From assembly GCF_015706575.1 (NCBI RefSeq), contig NW_024037064.1:13431606-13495605 (forward strand): a stretch of 64,000 nt of DNA, in the 5' to 3' direction. Below, piece by piece: positions 11,864 through 24,157 of this stretch; within the stretch, counting starts at the first letter, position 1; the number at the start of each line of letters is the position of its first letter. Source of the DNA: Patiria miniata (lineage: Eukaryota > Echinodermata > Asteroidea > Valvatida > Asterinidae). The position numbers and the translations under genes were made by a program. A model generated the notes under the pieces. That model searched no databases. It worked only from the letters and a program-made list of their open reading frames with translations, and was not told the origin of the DNA.

Positions 11864-12796
11864 TTTTTACAAAATATGGCCTAGCAGCATGAATGCTAGT
11901 AGTAGCACTGGCCTATGCATGTCGTATGCCATCTATGTAGGGCTAGGCCAGGGTGTAGGCCATATGTCATGTCAAGTTGTTAAAATATGAACATGCCTGA
12001 TTGAAAGCTTTTTAATTTCATCACCATGTAAAAATAATTTGGTGAGAAGGTGTTTGGCTCATAAATTGTTATTTAAAATAAATACTTCATGTGTCAAGGC
12101 TTAACGCCGGCTAATCAGGTTTTGCTTATGCCAGGCCTGTGCTTTATTTTTTATTCAATTGGGCCAAAAATATTCAGGCCTAAAGTAAGGCCTATATTAA
12201 TGTGGGGGCACGTAACCTCCATCCACACACCGGCTGCCCGGATACAGGGCTATATTTAGATTGACCTGTGGTGTTGTTGACGCGTGACCTATGCAAATGT
12301 GGCACTTGTTAACTCAATGTCCATTCACTCTTGAAACAAGTAGGTCCATAGTTTTAGAGGGTTTCTTCTACATTTTCTTATTATAATTGTATAAGAATGA
12401 CAATAATGTGTAAGTGGAAGTTCCTTTGAGTATATTATGTCATTTACGGGTGTAAGTAATCCGTAACAGCATTTTGTTGAGGGTGCAATAATATTTTAGA
12501 GACACTTGGTGATGTGTCCGCATCGTGCGGGAGCGCGCGAAACAGGCACTGCTTGTCTTCCAACTTTTGGACGGCAGTCACTTATTTTGTAGCCGGGATT
12601 TTCTCGGTGAGAATTCACCTTTCCTTTGCTGTTTGCCAGCATAATCATGTGCTGAGAGGGAAGGTGGGCGCCTCTGGAACCTGTGGTGAGTGTCCTTTTT
12701 ATCATAACTTTGCGGGAAACTTGCATTTTTGTGACACTTTCACTCACTAACTTTCCAATTTTGCAGCGTCGTCGTCATAGCTACAGTCGTGCATAT
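11470..12796. other. intron-like sequence with a GT microsatellite
   Basis: A (GT) run of about 15 units lies at 11831-11861. Otherwise I see only the 46-base candidate exon at 12640-12685. It ends at the ATAT duplicated by insertion of element A. Confidence 0.45.
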
Positions 12797-13353
12797 TGTG
12801 ACAAATCACGAACAACACGTTTTATATTAGTCTCCCCTATCTCAACTGTATGAGCCAAATAGCACTGTTAAGTGGGTGTGTCTTTAGTCACCTACTGAAA
12901 TCTGATTGGTCAAATCCTTTTGTATTGAGTAAAGCACACATGTACAAGATTATAGGGATGTTGGCCTATAAAAGGCAGAGCTGATGAAATAAAACTCACT
13001 TCTTGATCAGGTGGGGCCGAAGAAGTCAAACCAATCTCCTGTGCCTAATTTATTGTTGATTGTCTAATTAATTATACTTGGTTAAAGGGTGTGGTCCACA
13101 GTGATCCACATTAAATCCACCCGTGATCCACCCAAATCCACCCCCCTTTCCACAGTGATCCACCCAATCCACAGTGATCCACCAAATCCACTAGGTCACC
13201 CCGCCCCCAAATCAAACCACAAGTAATCCACACTACCACTGAGGCAGAGAAGGGCTCAACAAGAAGCATCCCGGAGCTGTGGCATTCAACCGCAGGTGCT
13301 GACGTCATTAGACCTGGCAGGGCTAGGGAAACCGATTGGCTACGCACGTTACA
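12797..13353 (+). repeat. element A 5' LTR
   Basis: 557 bases, TGTGAC...GTTACA. A TATA box (CCTATAAAAGG, about 12965) and a polyadenylation-like AATAAA (about 12986) mark the transcription start region. Downstream, GTGATCCAC repeats several times (about 13098-13190). Confidence 0.95.
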
Positions 13354-13372
13354 TTGGTGGCAGCGGTGGGAT
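13354..13372 (+). other. element A primer-binding site
   Basis: TTGGTGGCAGCGGTGGGAT directly abuts the LTR. The same sequence abuts the 5' LTR of element B. The tRNA was not identified. Confidence 0.75.
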
Positions 13373-13408
13373 ACACCGTGGTGATAAGTTGTTGGAGCCT
13401 GGAAGAAA

Positions 13409-15107
13409 ATGGAGCATCAGGATGGGATCCTGGAAGGGAGTGGAGACTCCGGAATCAAAGCGAGTAGTGGCTACTCGGGGACACCAGCGAGTATGGGATA
13501 CTCTCAGACACCAGCAAGGGTGGTGAGCAGGACAAGCATAACACTGCAGCCTGTGGTGACACCATCACCTCCGAGGTTGACGCCGATGGTATCAACCACA
13601 ACGTTTCTGCTGGGGCAAGGCTCTGTGAAAGGAGCAGGTGGAGTAATGTTGGTGGCAACTGATGGGCAGACAAAGGATGTCCAGTTGGACAAGAGGTCAC
13701 AGGAACTTCCCCCACAGGTCGCAGGAGGGGCATCATCAGTAATCTACCCATCATTATCGTCTCCTTGGCCGGGGTATATGTCCACACCAGTGGATCCGGG
13801 ACCAAGGCGGGTGGAGGCGCCGGCTTATCAAGGTTTTGTGGGTCGGTCCCAAACCGAATCCGAGCCGAGCAGTGCATCCTGGCAGAGACAAGCTGGCCCA
13901 TTGCTACAAGATGGTTTTGCAGGTTCAGCTTACAGTACTACGACTACAACTCCGAGCGGCAATCCGTTTTTGACGGATGAGGTGAGATGTAATTTGCAGC
14001 ACCAGTTTCACGGAACGCCACAACAGCCTTCGGTTACCGCACCGACAAGGACGCCAGCGGGAATCATGAGCACGGGGTTGCAGCAGCAAAGTCAGCCAGC
14101 GATTTGGCAAAGAGCAGCAGGGCTCTCATGGAACCCTCCTGACAAGGTCCCAACGGTGTCGCAGAGGGTGGAGCTACCCAAATCAGCTGTGGGTGCCAAG
14201 GTGGAAGGCAGAGTCCACCGCAAACCAAGCATGGTTCCTGACCGATTCGCGGGGGCTATCCCATGGAGAGACTACAAGGCCCATTTTGAGTCTTGTGCGG
14301 TCATCAATGGCTGGTCGGCTGAAGAAAAGGCATATTTCCTAGCAGCTAGTCTGAAGAGTCAAGCTCAACAGGTGTTGGGAGACAGGGTCTCCGGTGATGT
14401 GTTGAGCTATTCGGAGCTCACAGAGAGACTGGAGAGGAGATACGGGCCTGGTGAGCAAGCCGAAACGTTTTTAGCGGAGCTGCGAAGCAGAACAAGAAAA
14501 AACAGGGGAAGGTTTGCAGGAGCTTGGGCAGGGCATACGTCGACTGACAGAGCTGGCGTATCCAGAGCTCCCAAGAGACAGCAGAGAGCGCCTGGCACGA
14601 GGGCACTTAGTGGATGCCATACCAAATGCAGAAATTCGAGCTGGAATATTTAGGGCTCACCCCATGACACTGGACGAGGCTGTTAGAGCAGCATTGGAAA
14701 CGGAGTCATTTCTAAATGCGGAGAGACAGCGGCAACAAGCCCAGGGTGGACGGTTAGATAGAAATCCCAGAACAACAAGACAAGTGGAAATCGTCTCGAG
14801 AGAGGAGTTTGAACAGCAAACAAGGGTAATGTCGGAACAGTTACAGACATTGCATCAGTTGATGTCGAGATTGACTGAAGCGATGAAGCAAGAGGCTCCT
14901 CAACGTGTCAAGTGGGAGGGGGAGCCACGACGGAGGCTAAGCTGTTTCAATTGTGGAGAAATTGGGCACTTTAAACGGGACTGCCCTAAGCTCAACACTA
15001 ACCCACAGTCGGGAAACGATGCAGGACCAACCCAGCGGGTCATGGGGAGGTCACTAGCAGAACCAGACCCAAACAAGGTGGTGGTCGTGGAGGCAAAGAA
15101 AAATTAA
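13409..15107 (+). pseudogene. element A gag region
   Basis: The region starts at ATG 13409. A Ser/Thr/Pro-rich N-terminal part is followed by a capsid-like segment (PDRFAGAIPWRDYKAHFE, AEKAYFLAASLK) and a nucleic-acid-binding CCHC knuckle near the end (CFNCGEIGHFKRDCP, about 14942-14986). This is the usual gag layout for the family: capsid then zinc knuckle. It is not a clean single frame. Confidence 0.85.
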
Positions 15108-15178
15108 GGATTGACGAGGATGGTTCGGATGGAGAAACGGTTCAATCGCATCCAAAAGAAATAGGAGCACGTCATGGG

Positions 15179-18100
15179 GTGTATGTGGAAGGGCAAATCG
15201 GCCAACACTCGTTGCCATTTCTGATCGACACAGGATCTTCAGAGACACTGATTAGTATCACAGAGTATAACTCGATGATCAGAGGAGTTCGTCCCAGTTT
15301 GGTGCCGATTAGTGATGTAATCCGCCAGGCGGATGGTAAGCCACTAACAGCCAAGGGGAGTGCCCTGATGGGGGTACAAATAGGAGGATACCGTGCTGAA
15401 GTGGAGGTCATTGTCGCGCCAATTAGAAATAGGGGCATACTTGGAATGAATTTTCTGCTGACCACTGCCTGTACCCTGGACCTGAAAGAACTTCAACTCA
15501 GAATAGCAGAGCACACCGTGCCCCTTTGTGATGGCAAGAGAACCACTTCATCTTGTTATAAGGTCCGTGCCGAAAAGACATCCCGGATTCCACCAGGACA
15601 TGAAGCAATCATCACGGGAGTCCTGGAACAACCGATGGAACTCCAAGGTTTGGGAATGATTGAGCCCACTGACAGGAACGTCTTGTCCGAAAGAGGGTTA
15701 CTGGTCGCCAGAGTGCTGGTGGATGCGGGAGTTGACAGCTACCCAATTCGAGTGTTTAACCCAGGTGCAAGCGTAGCGACAGTCAGTGGAGGATGTACAG
15801 TAGGGACACTCACAGCCATAAATGAGGAAGATGTAGAATCCCCTTGGGTGTCAGTAACAATAATGGAGAGGGCGGACAAGGGATCGAGGGAAGTACCGGA
15901 ACATCTTGTCGAACTTTACCAGCAGAGTGTAAGCCAACTGTGGGATGATGCCGACAGAGAACGAGTCAAGAAACTACTGATAGATTATCAAGACATATTT
16001 TGGGTGACCTGGGCAAGACAGATATTGTCCACCATAGCATCCGGGTTGATGAAACGACGCCAATTCGTCAACGAGCAAGGCGACTTCCCATCTGGCAGAG
16101 GGCGGAAGCAGATGAGCAAGTTCGGAAAATGGTACAGAAGGGGATAATTGAGCCGTCTAGCAGCGCGTGGGCATCACCGGTCGTACTGGTAAAGAAAAAA
16201 GACGGCTCTACCCGGTTTTGTGTGGATTATAGATCCCTCAATGCTCACACCCTGAAAGACGCTTACCCCATACCTCGGGTTGACGACAGTTTGGATTCAC
16301 TTGCTGGTTCCCAGTGGTTCTCAACGCTTGACCTGGCAAGTGGATACTGGCAGGTGCAGCTGGACCATGATGCCAAGGCGAAGGCGGCTTTTGTGACTAG
16401 ATCTGGGCTTTATCAGTGGAATGTAATGCCATTCGGCTTATGTAACGCCCCTGCTACTTTCGAACGGCTGATGGAGAGAATTTTTGCTGGTCTCCAGTGG
16501 AGGACCCTTCTCTTGTACCTGGATGACATAATAGTCTTTGCCGAGAGTGTGGACGATGAAGTAGACCGACTGCGGGAGGTGTTCCAAAGGCTCAGGGAGG
16601 CCAATCTTAAGTTGAAGCCCAAGAAGTGCAGCCTTTTTCAGCAGTCAGTCACCTATCTTGGCCATATTATATCCAGAAACGGGGTATCCACAGATCCGGG
16701 GAAAGTCAGAGCGGTGGAGGAGTGGTCAGTGCCTCAGTCTACCAGGGATGTGAGGAGCTTCATTGGGTTGGCATCCTACTATAGACGCTATATAAAAGGC
16801 TTCGCCAAAATAGCTCAACCATTGCACCGGCCGTTGGAGAAGAATCGGGTCTTCGAGTGGACAGAAGATTGTGATGAGGCCTTCCAGACACTGAAACGAT
16901 CACTGACAACTGCACCCATCCTTGCGTACCCTAAGGAAGTAGGGGAGTTTATCCTAGATACTGACGCAAGCAGCACTGGTATCGGAGCAGTTCTCTCCCA
17001 AAGGCAGGATGGAGAAGAAAAAGTCATTGCATACGCCAGCCGCACGATGTAAAAACCGGAAAGAAACTACTGTGTGACCAGAAGGGAGCTTTTGGCGGTT
17101 GTCACGTATGTAAAGCATTTCCGCTATTATCTCTACGGACGGAGGTTCGTTATCCGGACTAACCATGGTGCATTACGATGGTTAATTAATTTCCGCAATC
17201 CAGAAGGGCAGCTTGCAAGGTGGATGGAGATTCTAAGCGAATATGACCTTGTCATCCAACATCGAGCTGGGCGTGTGCACCAGAATGCAGATGCATCTCG
17301 TAAGCCGTGTACCCAATGTGGCAGAACCGGCGCTGAGTCAGATGAGCTCCAAGCGGAGGAAATCCCAGGTGAGAAAGAGTCTGAGGAGCATCTCGACCGT
17401 GGCACCAGAATGGTCACCATCACACCAAAGTGGACTTTGCAGCAACTACGAGAAAAGCAGTTAGAAGACTCCACAATTAGACCTATACTGAGGGCCAAAG
17501 AGGATGGTGACAACAGACCGAAATGGGAAGTGATATCTACTGACTCAGCGCCGAGCAAAACATATTGGGCACAGTGGGAGCAGCTCAAAGTTCGTGAAGG
17601 AGTCCTGTGTAGGCGACATGAGTCGGACGATGGAAGACGGTTCAAATGGCAAGTCATCCCTCCAACAGACCTCAGAGAGGATGTCCTCGCGGAACTTCAT
17701 GACAGCAAACCGCACGACACCAAGGGGTCCGCAAGACCCTTATAAAAGTTCAGAAAAGGTACTACTGGTCAGGGATGTCAGCCGACGTGCGTTCCAAGAT
17801 CCGTAAATGCACCACATGTGCCAGAAGAAAATCGCCAGGAAAGAAATCCCGGGCCCCACTTCAGCAGTACACCGTGGGGGCAACAATGGAAAGAATCGCC
17901 CTCGATATTATGGGCCCTCTACCCAGGAGTGAGCGGGGCAATGCATATGTGCTCGTAGTAGGTGACCCGTTCACGAAGTGGATCGAGGCTTACGCCCTGC
18001 CGGACCAGAAAGCTACAACTGTGGCGGAAACCCTGGTGGAGCAATTCATATGCCGGTATGGTTGCCCGAAGGAAATCCACAGCGACCAGGGGACAAACTT

Positions 18101-19160
18101 CCAGTCAGCTGTATTCAGAGAGGTCTGCAGACTGCTAGGAATGGATCAAACAAGAACCTGCCCTTACAATCCCAAGTCAGACGGCTTCATCGAAAGATTC
18201 AATCGGAGCCTCATCAATCTGGTTGCCCCATTCGTAGGACAAGATCAGCGAGACTGGGATGCCAACATGGCGTATTCGATGATGGCATATATGAGTGCTG
18301 TTCAAGAAAGTACGGGGGAATCACCATGCTTCATGCTCATGGGACGTGATATATCCTTACCTCTTGATGCACTAGCCAAGCTTCCCGACGATTGTGATGA
18401 CCATTCGTCAACAGATTATGCACAGAATCTTCGGCAGAGGATGACCCAAGCCCATGACCGAGCGCGAGAGAGCATGAAAACTAACCTACGACGGCAAAAG
18501 CGCAACTACGATCGCCATGTGGCCGGCCATAAAATAAATGTTGGGGAATTTGTGTGGCTGCATAACACATCACGCAAGAAGGGGTTGTCTCCAAAGCTTC
18601 AATTTAAGTGGCTGGGACCATACCTGGTGATAAAACAACTATCTGACGTGACTTTCAGAGTACAGGAGAAGCCGAGGTCGAAGCACTACGACAAGCTAAA
18701 GGCTTACACGGGTCCACCGCGGCAATTATGGCAAGTTGAACAGAGGACGACGAGCCCCACGGAGGAGAACGACGAGGAAAAAGAGGATGTTGCTGGCGAG
18801 ATGGATCAAGAGAACGATCTACAAGTTATACCCACAGAAAGCGCAAATAATAAACCCAAGGATGGTGATTCCCCAGCACTTGCTACCGGTACTCCGGTCA
18901 ATCAGCCAGAATCAACCCCAGTAAAAGCAGCCGACAGTGCCAAGGTGACGACGGAAGGGGAGCCTGAAAATCCTCCAAGTTTCGAGGAATCACAGCGCCG
19001 ATATCCGCAGCGGCGACGTAGACAACCGGCTGGATTACAAGACTACGAGGTTTACGGCCGTGAGATGCAGCCATTAATCATCACGGGCGCCCTCAGTGGG
19101 CGAAACAATGCCAGTATCCACATTTCGTCTAGCCCCCAACCCTTGGCACATATTGTGTAA
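15179..19160 (+). pseudogene. element A pol region (PR-RT-RNase H-IN)
   Basis: Protease motif FLIDTGSSETLIS lies near 15220. The RT core contains the LDLASGYWQV block, MPFGLCNAPATFERLM and the catalytic YLDDIIVF motif (about 16515). RNase H begins near FILDTDASSTGIGAVL (about 16950). The integrase part has the HHCC-type zinc region with CxxC near 17810 and a DDE core (LDIMGPLPRSERG, HSDQGTNF, GFIERFNRSL). A GPY/F-like stretch (KWLGPYLVIKQL) follows, then a charged basic tail. The region carries a few breaks. Confidence 0.92.
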
Positions 19161-19422
19161 TGGTAATCGTGTGAAGTATCTATCTACACTACCTTGTGCG
19201 AGCATGATGCGTACGCGCTGGCATAGTTACGCTGAACATATCGCACCAGTTAGTTTTTGATCATCGTTCGGTAACATCATCGTTTTGAGTCTCCTCCAAA
19301 GCCAGCGTCAACCACTCATCCACTTATCCACTCAGCCACCTTCTGTGATCCACCTGTGGATTAAGTCTCAGCGGATTAATCGGAATTTGACATTTCGGTA
19401 GTCATACGTTCCTTACATCACC

Positions 19423-20070
19423 ATGCCGAAGGAGGGGAGCGACAGTCATCGTGACCAGGGCAGGTCATCAAAAAAGCACACCGACCGTGGCGATAAGAGA
19501 AAGAGGCCGGATGACAGCGGACACCACAAGCACAAGAAACAAACAAAGGAACAGAACGACCGCCGCCCAAGTGCTACCACCAGCCAAGACCGGCCTCAAC
19601 ATCAGCACCAACACCAGCGGACCAAGGAGCAACCGTCAGCCACCAGCAGTGGACAGACGCAAAAGCACACCTGCCCGGTTCCCGACTGCGGAAAAGAGTT
19701 CTCCCTGAAAGGCAATCTGGTAAGGCATGCAAAGGAGGCCCATCATCGGGGCGACAGTTCCTCAGGATTCACCTGTAAAACCTGCGGCGAAGCATTCACC
19801 CGGAACGCCAGCCTTCACCGTCATGAAGAACATCACGACACCGGCCGCAGGCCCCTCCCTCATCCATATCCAGTCTCCACGCCAGCTGCTCCCCCCCACC
19901 GAACCCAGCGACCTCCCTCTACCACCGGAACCCACCCTGGAGCTCCTTCCACCCCCTTGCACACCCCCATCGACCGCAACATCCGGTATTCATCCCAAGA
20001 CAGGGGGGAAATCATTAAAGTTGCTAAGGCAACTGCAAACAGAGAGCACAAGAATCAGCTCGTCGACTGA
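19423..20070 (+). CDS. element A third ORF: C2H2 zinc-finger protein
   Basis: This 215-codon ORF starts at ATG 19423 and lies between integrase and the 3' LTR, where an env gene would be in retrovirus-like kin. The first ~80 residues are Lys/Arg/Asp/Gln-rich and probably disordered. Two C2H2 fingers follow: CPVPDCGKEFSLKGNLVRH (residues about 86-110) and CKTCGEAFTRNASLHRH (about 118-140), spaced C-x4-C-x12-H and C-x2-C-x12-H. The tail is Pro/Thr-rich. There is no signal peptide or membrane segment, so it is not an envelope. Element B carries a related pair of fingers in the same relative place. A role in nucleic-acid or chromatin binding is inferred from the fingers. Confidence 0.8.
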   Translation: MPKEGSDSHRDQGRSSKKHTDRGDKRKRPDDSGHHKHKKQTKEQNDRRPSATTSQDRPQHQHQHQRTKEQPSATSSGQTQKHTCPVPDCGKEFSLKGNLVRHAKEAHHRGDSSSGFTCKTCGEAFTRNASLHRHEEHHDTGRRPLPHPYPVSTPAAPPHRTQRPPSTTGTHPGAPSTPLHTPIDRNIRYSSQDRGEIIKVAKATANREHKNQLVD

Positions 20071-20188
20071 GAGTGAGGAGCCGGAGGAAGGGGAGCGGAT
20101 CGAGGCAACTACCACCATCAAGGTATTCCGCGGAGGCATCCTCTTCCACCAAAAACAGTCCAAGACCGTTGTGGACATTAAATCCTAG

Positions 20189-20667
20189 TTATTTAAGTTG
20201 AAAAGTTTACCTTTGAGAAAGTTTTTGTTAAAGCTGACCATAGAATTTTGGTAGTCAAAAACAAAGAAAAAAATGGAAAGTGATATTCAAAGATTTGTTG
20301 AAATATAAGGATCAGAAGGCCATGATCTATGTTTTCGTATTTATTGATGTAAGAACATATTGGAAAAAGAGAAAGAATTGTTCAAACCTTTATAATTTTA
20401 ACGTTAAAAGTTAGTGTAACCGAGTTTAAATTTTAAAGTTGTAACTTGTTCGATGTGTTTAGTAACCAAGTTTATACTCAAAGTTATGACGGCATACATG
20501 TACAATTTTAATAATCCACTGAATCAGCTGAAGCGATTGTTAGGCTTACAAAACGAAGGATGAAACTGGAATAGGAACACTTTCTGCTTTTAGTAATCAT
20601 TTGAAGCAAAGTGGATAACATTGTAAAATTAACAATTTCAGGGACTGAAAAGTCTGGGGGAGGGTCA
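20189..20667 (+). other. element A 3' untranslated stretch and polypurine tract
   Basis: AT-rich sequence follows ORF3, then CAGGGACTGAAAAGTCTGG and the GGGGGAGGG tract at about 20656-20664, directly before the 3' LTR. Element B has the same CAGGGACTGAAAA pre-tract sequence. Confidence 0.7.
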
Positions 20668-21224
20668 TGTGACAAATCACGAACTACACGTTTTATATTA
20701 GTCTCCCTTATCTCAACTGTATGAGCCAAATAGCACTGTTAAGTGGGTGTGTCTTTAGTCACCTACTGAAATCTGATTGGTCAAATCCTTTTGTATTGAG
20801 TAAAGCACACATGTACAAGATTATAGGGATGTTGGCCTATAAAAGGCAGAGCTGATGAAATAAAACTCACTTCTTGATCAGGTGGGGCCGAAGAAGTCAA
20901 ACCAATCTCCTGTGCCTAATTTATTGTTGATTGTCTAATTAATTATACTTGGTTAAAGGGTGTGGTCCACAGTGATCCACATTAAATCCACCCGTGATCC
21001 ACCCAAATCCACCCCCCTTTCCACAGTGATCCACCCAATCCACAGTGATCCACCAAATCCACTAGGTCACCCCGCCCCCAAATCAAACCACAAGTAATCC
21101 ACACTACCACTGAGGCAGAGAAGGGCTCAACAAGAAGCATCCCGGAGCTGTGGCATTCAACCGCAGGTGCTGACGTCATTAGACCTGGCAGGGCTAGGGA
21201 AACCGATTGGCTACGCACGTTACA
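20668..21224 (+). repeat. element A 3' LTR
   Basis: 557 bases, near identical to the 5' LTR (two differences seen, both within the first 40 bases). It is followed by the ATAT duplication. Confidence 0.95.
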
Positions 21225-22245
21225 ATATTCCCACACACACCCACGTTGTACTTGTATGCACAGCGCACAGCGTATGAACTCGCGTCGTGTGTGTGTGACC
21301 ATTGACCGCCATTGTGTACACATTCACCATGTATTTTGACCGCAGTGTTGTCTTGTTTATTTTTCCGTAGGCAATATGTAGGCGCGGTCTACTGTGAGAC
21401 CTTCTTTTATTGCACCTGGGGATCTTTACTATACGGGATCTTTACTATACGGGATCTTTTGCCTGGTGATCTGTCTTTGCATCGTGACCGGAATCCACAC
21501 ATAGCACATATACTGGGGAAGTTTTGGGATCAACATCTGTTCATCATGTTCATTAACTGCAACTGATTAACTCATGGTTATTCTACTGATTTGCTGATGA
21601 TTGAATAAATTCTCTATTAATCGCTGAAATTGAACTGAACTGGTGATTCCGTGTGATTCCATCTGGGGCAGCCTCCAACACACTTATCCTGATTTAGTTT
21701 GGGATCGAACTCCCTAGATCATGCTGTGACACCGCAGTATTCAAATCACTTCAAAAATGGCGACGAGGATGGGATGGAGTGTGTTGCTTGTTGATCTCGT
21801 CGTGATCCTTCATCATCGGTCATCAAATTCAAAGATCCCCTGGTGCAAGTTTCAACCTTTCAAGTCCTGCGACTGCGGAGGACGTAGCTACTGATGTCCT
21901 TCAGTGGGAGACTGTAAATCGGCAGTTTTCTCAAATTGTGTATGTATTTGTACATGTTTATTGCACATGTGTATAACTGTTTATGATAGCGTTTGTGCAT
22001 TGTTTATACATTTGTATATGACTGATCTTGTTTAGTTACAAGTGTACATGTAGTTGCCTGTGTCTTTGAGCCAATATTCCATGGTACATTTTAGGGAGAA
22101 TTTCACTTTCTGACCATTTTGATGTGTAGGCCTTTACACAATTTGTTCAAGCCTTGTACATGTGTGTACATGTACGATATTGTATTGCCTTAAGCTAGTT
22201 TGTATTTGTTTGATGTCTGGGTGTGGCACTATCTAGATTACAACC

Positions 22246-23318
22246 ATGTCTATGCCTGAAGTAATGGCAGAGGCCATTTCTAAGTCTAACCAGGCCTTAG
22301 CCGAGACTCTGGCCAATGCATTTAGCAATTTGCGTTATCAGAGAGCGCCCACAGTTAAACTAGCTAAGTTTTGTGGCCCCCCGCGGAAGTCGGGAGACCC
22401 GTCTCTTAAAGAATGGCTTGATGACCTTGAGACTTATGCGAAACAGCTCAGTCTCAATGACGAACAGAAAGTTGCTGCAGCAATGGACCACCTCACGGGT
22501 GCTGCTCGTGAGGAGGTACTTTGTTGTCCTCCCCTTGAAAGATGCGAGCTCGTTAAACTTCGCGAACTTCTACATAGTAGATTTGGCTCGTCTGAAACGG
22601 TTCAGTCTAGTTTACTAAATCATGCATTTTACTCTAAGGAGCAGTTAGATGGTGAGAACCTCACCGATTTTAGATCATACGCTTGTATGATCGAATGGAA
22701 GCTGCGGCGGGTGACCATAAAGAAAAAGCTGCTCTTTGTCAGCTGAAACAGGGGGCCCTGAAAGAGCAATTTGTAAGAGGTGCAGCCGACCAGGCTGTGC
22801 GCAGAGAACTGCGAAGACTCGTTGTAGACTATCCAAAGAAAACATTTTTTGAAATACGAAATATGGCTCTTTCACTCTTCCGTGATGAGGATACACGGAT
22901 TTCCGCTGCTAATAAAGACTCTGCTGACCAGGTGTTCTCTGTAGAACACATGGACTGTAGGGTGGATCGTGCTTTATGTGGGGATTTGGCTGTTAGTAAA
23001 GTTTTGGGAGATTTAGTGAGTAGTCAGAAAGTCCTCATTTCCAGTGTGGACAAACTTGTTCAACAACAAGGCCTTCTTCTGCAACAGCAGACCCTCATGA
23101 CTGAACGATTAGATCGTTTAGTTACCGGTATTGAGAAGGGTAGGGGGAATCCCAATAGACCACCACCACCTCGGTGCTCATTTTGCAAAAAGGTGGGCCA
23201 TACTGTAGACAATTGCTACAAGCGGAGAAATCTGCATGAACAAGAGAAATATAAACCTAGCACAGAACTCAAGTCCGACCAAAATAAGGAAGGGGGAAAT
23301 GTGATGCCTCCGCCATAG
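22246..23318 (+). pseudogene. element C gag region
   Basis: ATG at 22246 (MSMPEVMAEAISKSNQ). A capsid-type segment (DPSLKEWLDDLETYAKQL, AMDHLTGAAREEVL, LLHSRFGSSETVQSSL) resembles retrotransposon gag proteins. A Gln-rich coiled part (QQQGLLLQQQTLM) follows. A CCHC knuckle (CSFCKKVGHTVDNC) lies near 23180-23220. Confidence 0.8.
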
Positions 23319-23326
23319 AGGGCGCT

Positions 23327-24157
23327 GTGTCGGAGGGTCATTCGGAGCCCGCAGAGCAAGTTATCAGTAGTGTAGCTGGAAATTTAGATAGGGTTATTTC
23401 TGCTTCGGAAAAGAAGAAGCTTATTGCAAGAAGTCCTACAGCAACTGTCCCAATAGCTGGGGTTCCCGGAGAATGTGTGTTAGATACCGGGGCAGTCACA
23501 TCATTAGTGTCTGCAGAATTTTATCACAACCATTTCGCAAAGAAAGTAGGGAAATTACATGAAGTGGGCACATTTGTTAAGCTTGTGGGTGTGAACGGCT
23601 TAGCTGTTCCTGTCGACGGCTATTTAGAGGCCCCTGTTGAGATTTTCGGCCAGAAGTTTGTAGCCAGTTTTTTAGTTCTGAGTAATGAGGCCGCCAGTAA
23701 AGATAAATATCCTGTCTTGCTTGGTTGTAATGTATTGCGTGTTTTGTCTGCTAAGCTTAGAGCTTCAGCACGTGTTTGTGAGAATCAGGAATGGGATCTA
23801 GCCTTGCAGTGGTTTAAATCTGTAGAGTTAGGTGAAGCACAACAGCCTTGTTCTGAAGAGGCACAAAGTGAAGTTCTTGAGGTCTGGGTGCAGGAACTTG
23901 CAACCGTACCCCCATGTACCGTTAAACCTATTGATTGCTGCTTGGGTGGGTCTCAAACCAGTTCAGAGATCAAGTCAGTATTGGTGCAGTCATGTTCCTC
24001 CTGCGTTAAAGAGGACTTAACTTGTGCGATAAAAGTTGTGGAGGGTGTCCATCGAACGGGCATGAGTCAAATTTCTGTTTATGTGGCAAATGAGAGTTCT
24101 GAGCAATTAATTATCGAATTTATCGGTATTACGCTGTCGCATATTGAAAACAGTTGA
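23327..24157 (+). CDS. element C protease region
   Basis: This frame contains a retropepsin-type active site, VLDTGAVTSLVSAEFY (about 23480-23525), preceded by VPIAGVPGE, and a GCNVLR motif (about 23720) that usually closes such domains (I/L-L-G). About 140 further residues have no recognised domain and the frame ends without entering RT. It acts as the aspartic protease of a gag-pol polyprotein in intact relatives. Confidence 0.75.
   Translation: MSEGHSEPAEQVISSVAGNLDRVISASEKKKLIARSPTATVPIAGVPGECVLDTGAVTSLVSAEFYHNHFAKKVGKLHEVGTFVKLVGVNGLAVPVDGYLEAPVEIFGQKFVASFLVLSNEAASKDKYPVLLGCNVLRVLSAKLRASARVCENQEWDLALQWFKSVELGEAQQPCSEEAQSEVLEVWVQELATVPPCTVKPIDCCLGGSQTSSEIKSVLVQSCSSCVKEDLTCAIKVVEGVHRTGMSQISVYVANESSEQLIIEFIGITLSHIENS

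Larger units (their letters stand above)
12797..21224 (+). mobile_element. element A: Ty3/gypsy LTR retrotransposon, near complete, young
   Basis: Two 557-base LTRs (12797-13353 and 20668-21224) begin TGTGAC and end GTTACA. ATAT flanks both sides (12793-12796 and 21225-21228) as the target duplication. A primer-site-like TTGGTGGCAGCGGTGGGAT follows the 5' LTR and a purine tract (GGGGGAGGG) precedes the 3' LTR. Parts in order: gag with a CCHC knuckle, protease, reverse transcriptase, RNase H, integrase, then a separate C2H2 zinc-finger ORF. The order PR-RT-RH-IN is that of Ty3/gypsy. The LTRs differ at about two positions (about 0.4 percent), so insertion was recent. The coding part is broken in a few places (about four). 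Confidence 0.95.

Noticed and set aside
13455-13901. Long minus-strand frame opposite element A gag
   Set aside because: Shadow of the plus-strand coding region, with no recognisable domain.
19423-20070. Element A third ORF as an envelope gene
   Set aside because: It is in the env position but has C2H2 fingers and no signal peptide or membrane segment.
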